Positions 35,101 to 47,111 of a stretch of DNA of 64,000 nucleotides are shown one piece after another (position 1 is the first letter of the stretch; each line of letters opens with the position of its first letter). This DNA comes from Selaginella moellendorffii (Eukaryota > Streptophyta > Lycopodiopsida > Selaginellales > Selaginellaceae): positions 241,860 through 305,859 of the forward strand of contig NW_003314408.1 in assembly GCF_000143415.4 (NCBI RefSeq), read 5' to 3'. The notes under the pieces were generated by a model, which worked only from the letters and a program-made list of their open reading frames with translations, was not told the DNA's origin and ran no database searches. A program made the position numbers and the translations under genes.

Positions 35101-36890
35101 TGTACGTGACTAATTCTTGCAATTCTAGGGACATTATTCTTGCGTTCAAAACGTTTTGTAGATTTGTTGGGGATTTGGACATGGAGAATGTAAGAGATTT
35201 TTTGTGTGCTCATATAAACCATTTTTACGGATTTGTATCATGTGCAGGTTGTAGATAGCAGCATTGACGAGCTCTTGACTGAAGGATACTGGATCAAAGC
35301 CGTTGGAAAAATTGCGCATTGCGTTGCTTTGACACACCCGAAAAAAGTGAGCTTCTTTAGTTCTTTGTTTTGGACTCACAGGAATTTCTACAGGTTGGTG
35401 CAATTTGCAATCTTCTGTGGCCTGTTCTCAAAAGAGACTACGTTTTCCAAAGGATAGCAGCTGCCGCCGCTTTATCGGAATATGTCAAAACCAGGTTTCT
35501 TGGCTCTTCTGTTTCTTGTAACTAGTTTATTTTTATGGATGGTGGGGCAGTAGGGGGACCGCTGACGTTTTGGAACAACTTGTTGGAGTCTTGAGTCGCC
35601 ATATTGGAGATGAATCTCCTGTAGTAAGACGCTTATGCGTCGAAGGCCTTGTTCAGGTGTCTGTACTTGTTTTTTCTTTCAATAAGCTGTTCTTGTACTC
35701 CTCGACAGGTGCCCCATGACGATATGGCGCAATACGCACCGCAGGTGTTGGGTGTAATCGTTACTCTGATTGACGACGATGTGGAATCTGTATCGTATGC
35801 CGCCGTGCAAGGTCTCCCACTGGTAAGAGTCGGGTTTTCTCCGCTTTATTTGTTCTAATTACCTTCGCGTAGGTGCTCGAGATAACAACAGAAGAGACAG
35901 TGGTTCCGGTTTTGCTTAACCTCTGTGTACGTTTAAGATCTCTCCAGGTACTCGGTTTGTTACATACATGTTGGTTCAATGCTTGAAAGATTGTTGTTAG
36001 ACGAGGGAGAGCGTTCATATGAGAGCAGCATCGTTTGGTGCACTTGGGACGCTAAGTGCTTTTGCCACTGGATCGCAACTGGATGCATTTCTGGAGCAAG
36101 TAAGCTGAACCTTACCCGAGCAATGCTTATTCGTGCGCTCGTTACAGATGCACTCAATCCTCCCGCGTGTGCTTTTGCATATAAATGACGAGGATTCATC
36201 TGTCCGACAAGCATGCAAGGTATCCCAGTGAAGTGTTTCTTTCATTTACATTCCACTGTTGTTCTTTTTCACAGACAACATTCAAGAGAATCGCTCCTCT
36301 CCTTCAGGCTGAAGAGCTCAAACATGTGGCGAGACTCGACTGCAAGGAATCGGACAACAGGCTCGTAGAATCTCGATCTCCTCAAAGTGAAACTAACCTT
36401 TTCTCTTTCCGCAGGCTGTATTACGACGCGTTCTTGAAGGAAATAACGAGACATCTGATAACTCGATTTTCAGACAGATTGGACACATACTTGTCCTGTG
36501 CAATCCAGGTAAGGACGTGGTTTCCCTGTTGCTCACTCCTAAAAGAAAAGCTCCCGTTTGATTCCACAGGCGTTTGATTCGCCATGGCCGCGGGTCCAAG
36601 CCAACGCTGTTTCGTTTGTAGCCTTTATGCTGTCACAGCTCGAAGATCAAAGATCCTCCTCGATTTACGTGCCACAGGTAATGCTTGAAAACTTGGGAAA
36701 AAGTAAAAGTTCGCTTACTATTCTACTTTTATGCTCGATCAATCAGGTAGTGACACTGCTAATGCGAGCTGTCGAAAATTCGCCCAGCCAGATTGTAAGA
36801 GCCCGATCGGCATGGGCTCTTGGAGTTCTTCTTGAGCAGCTTAAATTGTCATCAAGTTTTAGTGGGGACGTTCTTGCGGGATGTACATAA
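29173..36890 (+). CDS. SGR6: SHOOT GRAVITROPISM 6-like HEAT-repeat protein
   Basis: A large gene of well over 30 short exons with introns of about 50 nt. Exon 1 (29173-29209) encodes [12 protein letters not shown]. Recognisable stretches along the gene match plant SGR6, the homologue of animal MROH1: [17 protein letters not shown] near the start, [20 protein letters not shown] near 30032, [15 protein letters not shown] near 30456, [11 protein letters not shown] near 30894, and [12 protein letters not shown] near 31527. The last coding exons contain [20 protein letters not shown] and [15 protein letters not shown], which match the SGR6 C-terminus. The predicted length is roughly 1,700-1,850 residues. 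Arabidopsis SGR6 is a tonoplast-associated HEAT protein needed for shoot gravitropism. I found no disabling stop where exons were followed, but not every exon was tested. The final residues run straight into AT-rich repeat-like DNA, so the extreme C-terminus could be altered. Confidence 0.88.
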
Positions 36891-39800
36891 TGTGAATTAT
36901 ATGACATTAAATACAAATAACTTCGTGAATTTCTAAACTATCTTACAATTTATCATGACATTAAGAGAATTACACATCCAATGACTAATTAATGTAAACC
37001 ATTGGTTTTAAAAAATTATTTACTATAACAATCATTTCAATCATATGCCACTATTACTCTTTTTTTTAATTTAGATTATTTACTTTCAACTTTATGTCAT
37101 GAAAGTTTTTGCACAAAATAATCAAGAGTGATATTAAATTTAATTGAGAATTTATAATAAATGTTTAAGTTAAACATTGAGCTAACTAATTAAACTTAAA
37201 ATTTGTTGTTTATATGCATTATAAACTTAAATTTAAATTACCATAAAATAACAAAATATAGAAAGTTAGAATATCTTTACAAGATTCAATAACTAGGATT
37301 TATAATACTTCTCAAAGATTAATAACTTGTATAAATTTATAATTGAGAAAAGTAAAAATAATAAAAGAAACTACATAATAAAATTACTTAAATTTATTTA
37401 GTGATACTTTTGAGTAAGTTTAAGAATTTAAATTATAATAAATATTTTAAATTTATCACTATCTTTTATTTATGACTTTTAGAGTTTGTCATCAACTTAC
37501 TGTTAGTATTGTTTATTTTCTTTAGCATATGACAAATGCAAAATGATGCATATGACAAATGCAAAATGATAATAGAAAATAAAAATATAGACATATTTAC
37601 AGAAATAGTTTCTTTATATTTTTCTACACAAAATTATTAATAGCATACGCTACTCTCACCTATAACATCACATTAAATTTTCAACAATAACAATTTTAAT
37701 ACTCACTTACTTCAAGAATTTTCAGTATTGGTTTGATTTATATGCCACTTCCATGGATCAATACAGAAAAAAAAAACAAAAATGTAAGAAATTTTAGATA
37801 ATAAAAAAAACACTATTTTGTAAAATATATAATCATAAATTACTATTGGAAACAATTGTAGAAATTTAGATATGCAAAAAACCTTTACACAAATAAAATA
37901 TAAATTTTTAATATAAATATTTTACTTTATTCAAATTATTAAATATTCCATAATATAAAGAACATTTTCAAATATTTTTTGCCCTAATATTATATAATAA
38001 AAAGATTTAAACATAAATGTTTTTTAGTAAAACAACTTATATTTGTTTAGTAATGGCAAGAAAAAGGGTAAACCCAAATATCTATTAAAATATTCTTTAA
38101 AAAACTACTTTGAGGTTACTCGAAGAGCATAAATTGAAAAGACATTTAGGCTTTTGAAAAGAATTATAGAAAATAATAAGTTAAAAAATTATTCTAAAAA
38201 AATTCAGTTTTATTTTATATATATATAGATAAATGCATAATCAACTATAAATTATCTGAAAAAACCAGAAAATTTAATAATTTTACAAGAGAAGGCTCTA
38301 TAACTTTTCAGATAAATTCCTTCCTCTTTGTCATCTAATATACATTTACATTCTTTCTTTTATAGGTGAATTCCCTTGTTGATCCTAAGAAATCTAAAGA
38401 TTATGTACTAGTTATTTCATCCAATAAGAAAAGGATGAAAGTTAGTGGATAACTTGTGCTAATCTTTACTTAAAGACTCTCAACGCACTTATATTATTGC
38501 ATGTAAATGCAAAATAATAAGAGGCAATAGATTTGAATATGACATATGGTTTGAGACGAAAATAAGAACTTGAGATATATTGACAAGCTAAATAATATAT
38601 CTTTTATGAAAGCCTACTTTTGTATTTAAAGGTTGTATTCTTTAACTTAATAACTAGTTTTCTTAATTCAAAAAAGGTTTTACAAAAAAGAGAGGCGTTT
38701 TGCTGAGGAATTTCCCTTTTTATAATTTAGACCTAGTTTATGTCTTGATGTTCTAAAAGAAAGGCAACCTCATTGCGCATACACATTTGCAAGAATAAAA
38801 AAGGGAAGATAAAAAACATATGTTCTTCGTTGTCAAGTCTGCAGTAGGTGCAGGAAGTCGATGAGTGGTCCTCTCTGTTACTAGTGCAAGATGCCACTGG
38901 ACACATGTCAAATTCATGTTTCACCTCGCTCAGCCAATGAGCACTTAGGGTTTCGGCCTGGATATAAAATGTATGAGCTAAGTATTTCAATAGATAGAGG
39001 AACTTATCAAGCAAGAGAAAGAGCCACTCCAAGTTTGTTTGTCTAAGATATGAGCTGGGGCACATACCATGGCTCCAAAGCCCAGCCAAGTTGTGGAACG
39101 TCTCTACAGCCTCGCTCAGAGCAGACACATCACTCTCCAGTCAACTTTCTTTCAAGAGATTTCTACTCTTCCTCTTGTCCAAATTTTGACAAGCATGGGC
39201 TTTTCCTTCACAGGTTGGCTACAAGGATTACCAATTCTTCTTCAGCTCATCCAATAGGCAAGAAGGCATGGATGGCCACTGCAGCTCAAGAGTTATATAG
39301 CAAATCATTATATAAAGGTGGTGGAAGATAAGGTTTATGATAGAATAAAGTGGATGGGTAATAGAATGAATATAAAATATAAAAATGAGAGAGTAGAGGA
39401 TTTTAATTAGGTAGGCTTGATGGTTTAGAGTTTCTTGAGCTGAATTCTTTGTACTTTTAGTTGCATGCTGTGAGAGAAAGATTAGAGGTGAGCTCTCTAC
39501 AGTCGAATAAATTTATAGTTCTAATTAATAGGCATATATAGTTTTACTATATTTGAAAATTATTCTACATGATCAATTTAATTAATAAATAGGAATCACA
39601 CTACTATTAAGCATTACTGCAATGTGCAGAAATTTTTTTGACAACAATTCAATGGAATTTAACAATTTCTATGTATTGTTTCTTTCCAAGAGGTTCATTC
39701 ATTTATTCATTTTTATATTATTCACAATGCCCCCAATTAGAAGAATGAAACCAATGGATTCAAAGTATGCTACCATCAAACACTTGTTCTGTTCAATCTC

Positions 39801-40095
39801 TTTTACAACATTGTCCCTTCCACAATAAAGAGCAAGTGGAATGGCTAAGAAGATTGAACACTAGATAATGAACTTTGCTAGTATTTGTGTTATGACTAAG
39901 GAAGCCAACTTTTTAAATAACGAAAGAACCAAACCAAAGACCAACTAGTTTTCCTACCATTCTAAAAACATGTTATCTGTTTTGCAAGCTATACAGAATT
40001 ATAAAAGCTCCCAAAATTTATGGCACATTGCCACCAAGAAAACTTTCTTTCCATGGTGAAGTACCATAGATCCACCAAAACTGCCAGATTCTTTG
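36891..40095. other. AT-rich intergenic DNA, probably decayed transposon
   Basis: Begins abruptly at the SGR6 stop. Very AT-rich to about 38.7 kb, with stops in every frame. Around 38.75-39.3 kb composition is less extreme, and a plus-strand frame from 39069 begins MAPKPSQVVERLYSLAQS, possibly an exon ending at a donor near 39214. I do not recognise it and cannot support a gene. Confidence 0.45.
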
Positions 40096-40460
40096 TTAGG
40101 TACCAGTGCTGCAAGGCCGACATTCTATCTCACTCTCAGAATCGTTCTCAACACTTGCACTCGGGTTGAAGCTCTGGAATGATCCACCAGAGCTAGTGTG
40201 CATTGAGCACAGCATTTTGTGAATCAAAAGCTTTGAAGTTAATGTCTCACGTAAACAAGATGAAACCCTCAAGAGGAGCTCATGAGCGTCAGCCACCTAA
40301 AATAGAATAGGTGACAAGAAGAGTAGAATCTACTTGCATATTCTGTATAGAAAAATAATGTACCACTCCAATTGAAGGTGTACATGTATGTAAACATATG
40401 ATGCCATCGTCATAGCTTTCCAACAACCAGAGAATCGACGGCTCTAGGTGGCACCACGCG
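40096..40460 (-). pseudogene. Unrecognised two-exon gene fragment
   Basis: Two minus-strand exons with good splice signals join in frame: 40460-40364 (acceptor TTGCAG before it, donor GTACAT after it) and 40296-40096 (acceptor ATTTTAG, stop TAA). Together they read about 98 residues, including HLEPSILWLLESYDDGIICL and ADAHELLLRVSSCLRETLTS, which looks like real protein rather than chance. No start codon in frame lies upstream before the promoter region of the next gene, so the piece is probably the 3' end of a truncated gene. I cannot name the family. Confidence 0.4.
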
Positions 40461-40769
40461 CTGCAACATCATTGGCTCCCAAGTATTCCGGACCCTCCTT
40501 CCCACATGGACGATGTGAGACCATCGTAAGCTCCGGCCCATGCCCATCCATGGCCTCATGCGCATGCCCATGGATGTCCCATTGCTTAAGAGCTAATCGC
40601 GATTATTTAGTGGCCGGGTTTTATATCCACGGCCTTTGTTTGTTCGCCAGGAGAGCTCGTCCTCCGCCCCCCCGCCGGGATTTCTCCTCTCCTCCACCCC
40701 CTCCGCGCGGATCTCACATTTCTCCCGATCTAGCTTCTCAATCAGCGCCGCGAGCGAGGGGATCGAGCG

Positions 40770-42776
40770 ATGGATTGCGCTCCCGGGGCGTCGCTGTCGG
40801 CGGCAAGGGTAGGTCTCAATTTCCAGCACGGAGATTTCCGGAGCGCAAGGCCCAGGTCTGGCTCCTCCATCGCCTCGTCCTCCGGCCGCTCCGGCGCTCT
40901 CGTCGTCCAATCCAAGAAGAAGGGGCCCGAGGAATGGAGCTATCCGTGGCCCAAGAAGATCACCAAGGACATGCAAAAGGATGCGCTCAATCTCCTGTGC
41001 CGATACAAGCCCCTGCCGGTCAAGCCCAAGCCCGTGACGCTCCCGTTCGAGAAACCTATCATCGATCTCGAAGCTAGAATCGAAGAGGTATGATCTTACA
41101 CTCCATCTAGAGCTAGCAAAAAGTTTTGGTTCCATCCTCGCTTGTTCTCTTTGCTTGCATGCCGTGTTTTTCTGTGCTCGTGTGTGATCTTTGGCTCTAA
41201 TGACCTTTGGTTTTCTCGATATCAGGTGCGAGATCTTGCCAATAAGACTGGCGTGGATTTTAGCGGCCAAATCGAAGAGCTCGAGCAAAAATACCACCAG
41301 GTTGGTCCGACGAGTTTTTAGTTCCTGCTAAGTTTTGTTTTTGTTGGCAGGTCCGGCAAGATCTTTACAAGAATTTGACACCGGTCCAGCGATTGAATCT
41401 AGCACGTCATCCGAACCGTCCTACATTCTACGATCATGTTTTAAATATGACTGACAAGGTAACACAACGGCCGTGGACTTGTTTTCCATTTTTTTCGAAG
41501 CCTTCATCTTCTTAGCCTTTGAACTTCGTGTTTCAGTGGCTGGAGCTTCACGGTGATCGTGCTGGTCACGACGATGCGGCTATAGTTACAGGAATCGGAA
41601 AGATGGAAGGCATGAGCTTTATGTTTATTGGACACCAGAAGGGACGGAACACCAAGGAGAACTTGTATCGGAACTTCGCCATGCCTCAACCTTGGGGGTA
41701 TGTATAGCGTTCTTTCACTTGCAGAAAGTTATATGCCGTGGTTCTTTTTCCAGATACCGTAAGGCTTTGAGGATGATGAAGCATGCAGCGCACCATGGAT
41801 TTCCTATTTTGACATTTGTGGACACTCCAGGTGCTTATGCCGGTCTTGAGGCCGAGGAAACTGGTCAAGTAAGAAACTTTGTTTTGTGTTCTTGTTTTCT
41901 GACTTCCCTCTTTTATCTTTGCTAGGGAGAGGCAATTGCTATGAACCTCAGAGAAATGTTTGGCTTGAAGGTTCCAATTATAACAACCGTCATTGGAGAA
42001 GGTGGCTCTGGTGGTGCACTAGCAATTGGATGTGGCAACAAGATGCTTATGATGGAAAACTCCGTCTATTACGTGGCCAGGTTTGTACACTTTCTGGAAC
42101 CTCTTCCGGTTTCTAACTTTTCCCTTCCTCGTACAGCCCTGAAGCGTGTGCTGCGATTCTTTGGAAGTCCGCTGAAGCTGCGCCAAAGGTAATGCGAAAG
42201 TCTTCTGGTGCGTAAATTTTGACGAGATTCGATTTTGTCTCCAGGCAGCAGATGCTCTGAAAATTACGCCAACCGACCTTAAGGAGCTTAAGATTGTGGA
42301 CGAAATAATTCCAGTAACCAAAGCCTGTTTTCTTCTCTGTTTGCTAACAGAGATCATCGGTTTTGCAGGAGCCGCTTGGAGGCGCACAGTACGATCCCGA
42401 AACCGCCTCGAAAAACATAAAGAAAGTTTTGCTTAGACACATGGAGGTATGGATGAACGTCTTCCGTTTCGAGACATAAATTTCGTCGTGATTGCAGGAC
42501 CTGCTGAAGATGGATACTCAGTCCCTATTGAAGCAACGCCACAACAAGTACCGCTCAATCGGAGAGTTCGAGGAGTTTGCGAATCTCGATTCCTCCGAGA
42601 AGCGCAGCATGAAACCCCGCGACGCGCCTGTCCCGGAGGAGCCGGCGGAGGAGCTCCTCCTCCCAGACGGCCTCTCCACGTCCAAGCCAGCGAATGGATT
42701 TCCATCGTCTCTGCGAGTGGATGGAGTCCCAGTGAGCAGCGTCGAGTATGCGAGTGCAAAGGAAAGAGCGGTCTAA
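40770..42776 (+). CDS. accA: Acetyl-CoA carboxylase carboxyltransferase subunit alpha, chloroplast
   Basis: Ten exons (40770-41087, 41226-41300, 41351-41458, 41537-41697, 41754-41868, 41926-42080, 42137-42188, 42245-42313, 42369-42446, 42498-42776) join in frame to 469 residues. The first 50 or so residues form a transit-peptide-like leader. AccA motifs follow: [78 protein letters not shown], and the oxyanion-hole region [16 protein letters not shown]. The alpha subunit, with plastid-encoded accD, transfers CO2 from carboxybiotin to acetyl-CoA to make malonyl-CoA for plastid fatty acid synthesis. The C-terminal 70 residues beyond the bacterial core are low in conservation, as is usual in plants. 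No disruption seen. Confidence 0.96.
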
Positions 42777-43058
42777 GTTAAGTTTTCTCCATTCCAAGAT
42801 CACCAAGAACAGCAAGAAAGAAAAAAAGAGGAAGTTTTGGGACGAGCGAGCTCTCTACTAACAACCACGAGACGACAGATCAGAAGAAAGAATATAGCGC
42901 GTAGGATCACAGCTCCAAGATGGTGTGTAAAACTATCTATACGTATCATTGGAATAATAAAAGAGTGAGGTTTCTTTTGAAACTATAGGGCAAGATGGAA
43001 GAGCGCTATGGCGGAGCAATGTGATGATCGATGATGCGCGTCTAGGGAAGATTTCCTC

Positions 43059-44392
43059 ATGGCTGCATTGGCGCAGAGTGGAGCTCGGCGCATTGGATTT
43101 GGGCAACCGCTGCTAGTTTCCTCGAGGCCAAGACCTAGCTTGGCCGTGCCGGGGAGAAGAACGCGCGGCTGGAAGCGATTGCTCGTCAGGGAGCGATCCT
43201 CCACACAGGTAATCGCTCGCATTTTTCCGAAATTCTTTCTCAAGCCGGGCATGGATCGTTTCTGCCAGTGGGAGTTCCTCCTGCCGTGTTCCTTCTCGTC
43301 ACAAAGCGAGGGCAGCGGCGATGACGACCAGTATAAGGGCGAGCCGGGCGATCCACCATCGTCGTCGTCTCCAGAGCTCTCCTGGTGGATGAGACTGCGG
43401 AAGGCAAGGTCTCGTTACATTCTCACACTCCATTTTTCTTTTTCTTTCTTTCTCATTCATCGCGAGCTATGAACTTTCTTCTTTTCCACAGGTCGATTTT
43501 CTCCAGCTCCTTCTAAACCGCTCCCACAAAGACAAGGCCTGGGCAGTCCCCTGGACAGGGCACACCATCTTCCAGGTAAAAACAATCAATCTTTTCCATT
43601 GAGAGCTCTTTGGCTCGAGCTCTCGAGCTTTCTCTTCTAGTGTCATCCAACTTCTTTCCATTTTCTTGACATTTTCTTGACAATTTATCTTCGATCTCAG
43701 AACTAAAAGCTGGTATCTCTTTCTTTCAGGTGATGTTCTTGTGGTTTGGAGCCTTCTGGCTGGTTGGCTCGTGGTTCATCCCCATCGCCGCTCACGCGCT
43801 GGGCTACAGCAAAGACTCGCTCACATACCGCGGCCAAGCGCTCTACAGCCTCGTCACGGACATCGCCGAAGGCACTGTCGGGCTGGGAATCCTCCATCGC
43901 TGCCTCGCCGAGTTTCATCCCCTCTCCAAGGACTGGTTCCCGGTAAGTTGGCAGGGACAGTGGTACGTCGAGGCCTGCCTCGGCTGCCTCATCTTCCCGC
44001 TCGTCAATCGCCTCTCGCAGTTCAACCTCGATCTCCTGCCGCTGCCATCGCCATTCACGGCCTCGAGCGTGGAGCAGTCCATCTCCGCCAGGGATCCCAT
44101 CGCCACCCTCCTCTACGCGGTGGTGGTGTCTGTGTGTGCGCCGGTGTGGGAGGAGGTGCTCTTCCGGGGGTTTTTGCTGCCATCGCTCACGCGCTATCTG
44201 CCTCTGTGGGCGTCCATCGCCATCTCCGCGCTCGCCTTCGCACTGGCGCACTTCAGCCCCCAGCGCCTCCTGCCGCTCACTTTCCTGGGTCTTGTGATGG
44301 GGGTGGTGTTTGTGAGGAACAGGAATCTCCTCTCGTCTATGCTGCTCCATAGCCTGTGGAACGTCTTTGTCTTCGTGGAGCTCCTCAGGTGA
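43059..44392 (+). CDS. CPBP-family intramembrane protease, chloroplast
   Basis: Four exons (43059-43208, 43269-43403, 43492-43575, 43730-44392) join to 343 residues. An N-terminal leader rich in Arg, Ser and Pro suggests plastid import. Several hydrophobic segments follow. The CPBP (Abi/CAAX-type) signature motifs are all present: EEVLFRGFLLP (EExxxR), FALAHFSPQ (FxxxH) and HSLWNVFVF (HxxxN), with the Glu and His residues expected to form the active site. The family includes type II CAAX prenyl endopeptidases and plastid proteins such as SCO4 and BCM-type factors; the substrate here is unknown. Intron 2 (43404-43491) must use a GC donor (AAG then GCAAGG) to keep the frame. The GT donor five bases later does not. 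Confidence 0.9.
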
Positions 44393-44704
44393 TAAGCTAG
44401 AAAACAACCGCGAATTTAATCAAAAGAAATTTTGCTAAGTCGTAAACATAACAGAATCTCATTAAAAAGAATCTAATCTGAGCAAGAGAATCTTTGAAAG
44501 TTGCATTATAAACAACTTTGCTACCTGCAGATAAGAAGAATATAACTTAGCGTTTTGAGATTATTTTGATATGAATAGTAAGTCAATACATTTTTTAAAA
44601 AAATTCAAAGTTAAAAGCAAGTTTTCTTCTACTTTAGGTATTTATTTCATTAAAATATTTTTAACATAATCGCTTGATACCTTTTTCGAGCCAATGCCCA
44701 GTAG
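44393..44704. other. AT-rich convergent gap
   Basis: Lies between the protease stop and the minus-strand VIT stop. No other feature seen. Confidence 0.5.
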
Positions 44705-45553
44705 TTAAGAAAAGTCTAGATCACCCTTTTGATGGTTTCTAGAGACCAAGTAGAGAATCCCAAAGGTGGCAAGCATTGCGATCCAACCGCCAACCGTGAC
44801 GCGTGTCGAGGCGGCGAGGATGGGCGCCTTCCCAAGCCTCGCCCCGCATGCCCCAAATGCCGCCAGTCCCATGCTTGTCGACAAACCGATAGCCGCCAGC
44901 CGCCAGCGGTACGCCTCCACGAACCCCGCGGCAAGCAGCGGCACAGCGCCGCCGGTGGTAAACGCCACCGCCGACACCGCAGCCGCCTGCCACGGTCGCG
45001 CCAGCGCGTCCACGTCGATGCCCAGCTCCTCCCTCGCATGGACTTTAACCACGTCCTGGCCGTCGCGGGATAGCTGTGCAGCCACCTCTCTCGCCAGCTC
45101 CGGTGTCAGTCCGCGCGTCACGTATATCTGGGCCAACTCCTCTAGCTCCCGTGCCGCCGCGTCACCCCCGGCGGCGTGCTGCCGCCGCTCCCTCTCTATC
45201 TCGGCCACCTCGGTGTCGCGCTGCGAGGACACCGACACGAACTCTCCCACCGCCATGCTGCACGCGCCGGCGATGAGGCCCGCGATGCCCGAGAGGATGA
45301 TGCTGCGCTCGTTACTGTTCCCGGCACTCACGCCCAGAAGGAGCGATGCTATCGAGACCAGGCCATCGTTGGCGCCAAGGACGAGAGCCCGCAGCCACGG
45401 AGCTCTGTGAGCGACGGGGAGGCCGCTCCCGCAGTCCTCTTTGGCCGCTTCTCCATCTCCCTCGGTTTGTTGGTTTGCTGCTTCATTTGGTAGCTCTGCC
45501 TCGTGATCTAGTTGCTTTTCTAGATCCTCGACTTTGGAACCGTGGAAACACAT
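44705..45553 (-). CDS. VIT-family (CCC1/nodulin-21-like) metal transporter
   Basis: An intronless frame of 282 residues. After a hydrophilic N-terminus of about 60 residues come APWLRALVLGANDGLVSIAS and GIAGLIAGACSMAVGEFVSVSS, the hallmark first helices of VIT/CCC1 transporters. A charged cytosolic segment with EIERERRQ and ELAQIYVTRGLTPELA follows, then three further hydrophobic helices (AVSAVAFTTGGAVPLLAAG, GLSTSMGLAAFGACGA, GGWIAMLATFGILYLVS). VIT proteins move Fe2+ or Mn2+ into the vacuole, and the short cytosolic segment suits the VIT-like (nodulin-21) branch. The third base-pair positions are very GC-rich. The ATG at 45553 was preferred to a TTG five codons upstream. Confidence 0.92.
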   Translation of the reverse strand: MCFHGSKVEDLEKQLDHEAELPNEAANQQTEGDGEAAKEDCGSGLPVAHRAPWLRALVLGANDGLVSIASLLLGVSAGNSNERSIILSGIAGLIAGACSMAVGEFVSVSSQRDTEVAEIERERRQHAAGGDAAARELEELAQIYVTRGLTPELAREVAAQLSRDGQDVVKVHAREELGIDVDALARPWQAAAVSAVAFTTGGAVPLLAAGFVEAYRWRLAAIGLSTSMGLAAFGACGARLGKAPILAASTRVTVGGWIAMLATFGILYLVSRNHQKGDLDFS

Positions 45554-45568
45554 GATCGAGCTTCTCAA

Positions 45569-46029
45569 ATACCCGACATTTTCTGCGATCCAAACCGCAA
45601 TGTTAAAATCTAAATTAAAAAAAAAAAAAAACGATTAAACATGCCTTACCTGTGCTGTTTCCAAGATCTGGGAGAAGAATTCTAAAAGTGGGGCAAGAAA
45701 ACAAATGTGAATACCTGGTAACTGAAATATATAATTCTCGGATCCCGCAAGAGCAGCATTCTCGTCCGAACGCGTGGTCTTAAGTTGTAACGAACTGTGG
45801 AGTCCATGAGCCGAGCACACTCCCCGGTCCCACTGTTTGGTTTCTACGAGGGAAGCTTTGTCCGTGTCTGTCTCGTCCAACTCGACGCGGTTCGTCACGT
45901 CACTTCCTCCGCATCATACGTTATGCTCCTCCTTGTCGTCTGGGAGCTGCATTCCCATCATTCCCAGACTGGTCCTGCTGCGATGAGTACGAGTCGAGCA
46001 AGTTCTTAAGCAGGTTCATGTCCACGTCC
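45569..46029. other. VIT promoter side, with a block repeated near 55.7 kb
   Basis: No supported gene. The stretch of about 45810-45905 is homologous to 55665-55770. Homology to the HSP20-repeat gene starts at about 46035. Confidence 0.5.
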
Positions 46030-46880
46030 ACGGGGCCTGGAGTTTTTTATTTCTTTTTCTCTGTGGCGTGCAGGATATGACGAGCGCAAGCTATTGTGGT
46101 CGTCCTTTGAGAACCAGCAGTTCTACACTGTCGATGTGCAAGTGCCGGGTAAGTCAACTGCAGACACGTTATCTCATGTTTTTTTCTCTTGCGTACTACT
46201 GTACAGGTCTCTCGTCGCTGGATCAAGTGCATGTTGAAAAACATGGAAGGGGTGTGCTTGTTTCCACGGAGAAGGACGTTTACCGCCCTGAGAAGCTTGC
46301 CGTTCCTCTTTACACAATGTCGACGGTTTAACAGCTAATCTGCAGGATGAGATTCTCACCATTCGCCTTCCCAAAATGGTCGCTGCGCTTGAAGGGACAG
46401 CTTCGACAGTGCCAACTGAGGACTGTGACGAGGCCGAGCTGGACATGAGTATTTTGTTATTTTTCTTTTACCTCTACTAATTTCTTTTCCTTTTCTGCTG
46501 CAGCCACGAGCAAACGTCTCAAGGCAGCTATTATAGATGACAAGCATCATGTCAAAGTTCCAGGTATGTCCCTGAAAACTTTCACGTTTTCTCAATAGCT
46601 TTCTGTGCAGGAAGTGATTGTGGACAATACAGGGCCGGAACTCGTCGTTAAGACCACTGCCAACGTCTTCCACCAAACAAAGTTTAAGCTTCCCTCCAGT
46701 GCTGACGTGAAGCAGGTGAGAGCGTCTTTCTGGAACAGCTTGCTTACCATTTGCATTCCCAACAGTGCAACAGACACTCGGGAGCTGAACATGAGTATTT
46801 TGTGTTTTTTGTTTTCACCTCTACTAATTTCATCTCGTTCTCTGCTACAGCCACAAGCAAATGTCTTGAGGCAACTTTTG
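46030..46880 (+). pseudogene. 5'-truncated, frameshifted copy of the HSP20-repeat gene
   Basis: Near-identical to 53663-54530, starting inside intron 1 of that gene and including its introns 2 to 5. Breaks relative to the intact copy: a one-base deletion near 46315 shifts the frame to a stop at 46329-46331; a 12-base in-frame deletion lies near 46550; and a 14-base deletion after the acceptor near 46611 shifts the frame again. Similarity stops abruptly near 46875, where AT-rich retrotransposon sequence begins. The N-terminal region of the parent (about 283 residues) is absent. It is non-functional as a protein. Confidence 0.88.
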
Positions 46881-47111
46881 CCTCTATATTTGTGAGTCTA
46901 TAAAGATACTACATTAATAGCTCTAAAAAATAAACAAAGATTGCAAAAGTCCTCTTTTAGTTTCTCCCATGGCACCTTTACCCACTAACATAGCTTACAT
47001 GATTTTCAATACTTGGAAGATATTAATTTTTATATTCCTCTATTAAAATTACATTTAATCAAACTCATATCTTAACAGGGGTGTTGCAGAGCTGAAAAAG
47101 TGTGGCATAGT

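Noticed and set aside
40593-41297. Long minus-strand frame opposite accA exon 1
   Set aside because: It is a shadow of the GC-rich transit-peptide exon of accA on the plus strand, which is well supported by homology.
43703-44407. Minus-strand frame of 234 codons opposite the CPBP gene
   Set aside because: Shadow frame. The plus frame has all three catalytic CPBP motifs.
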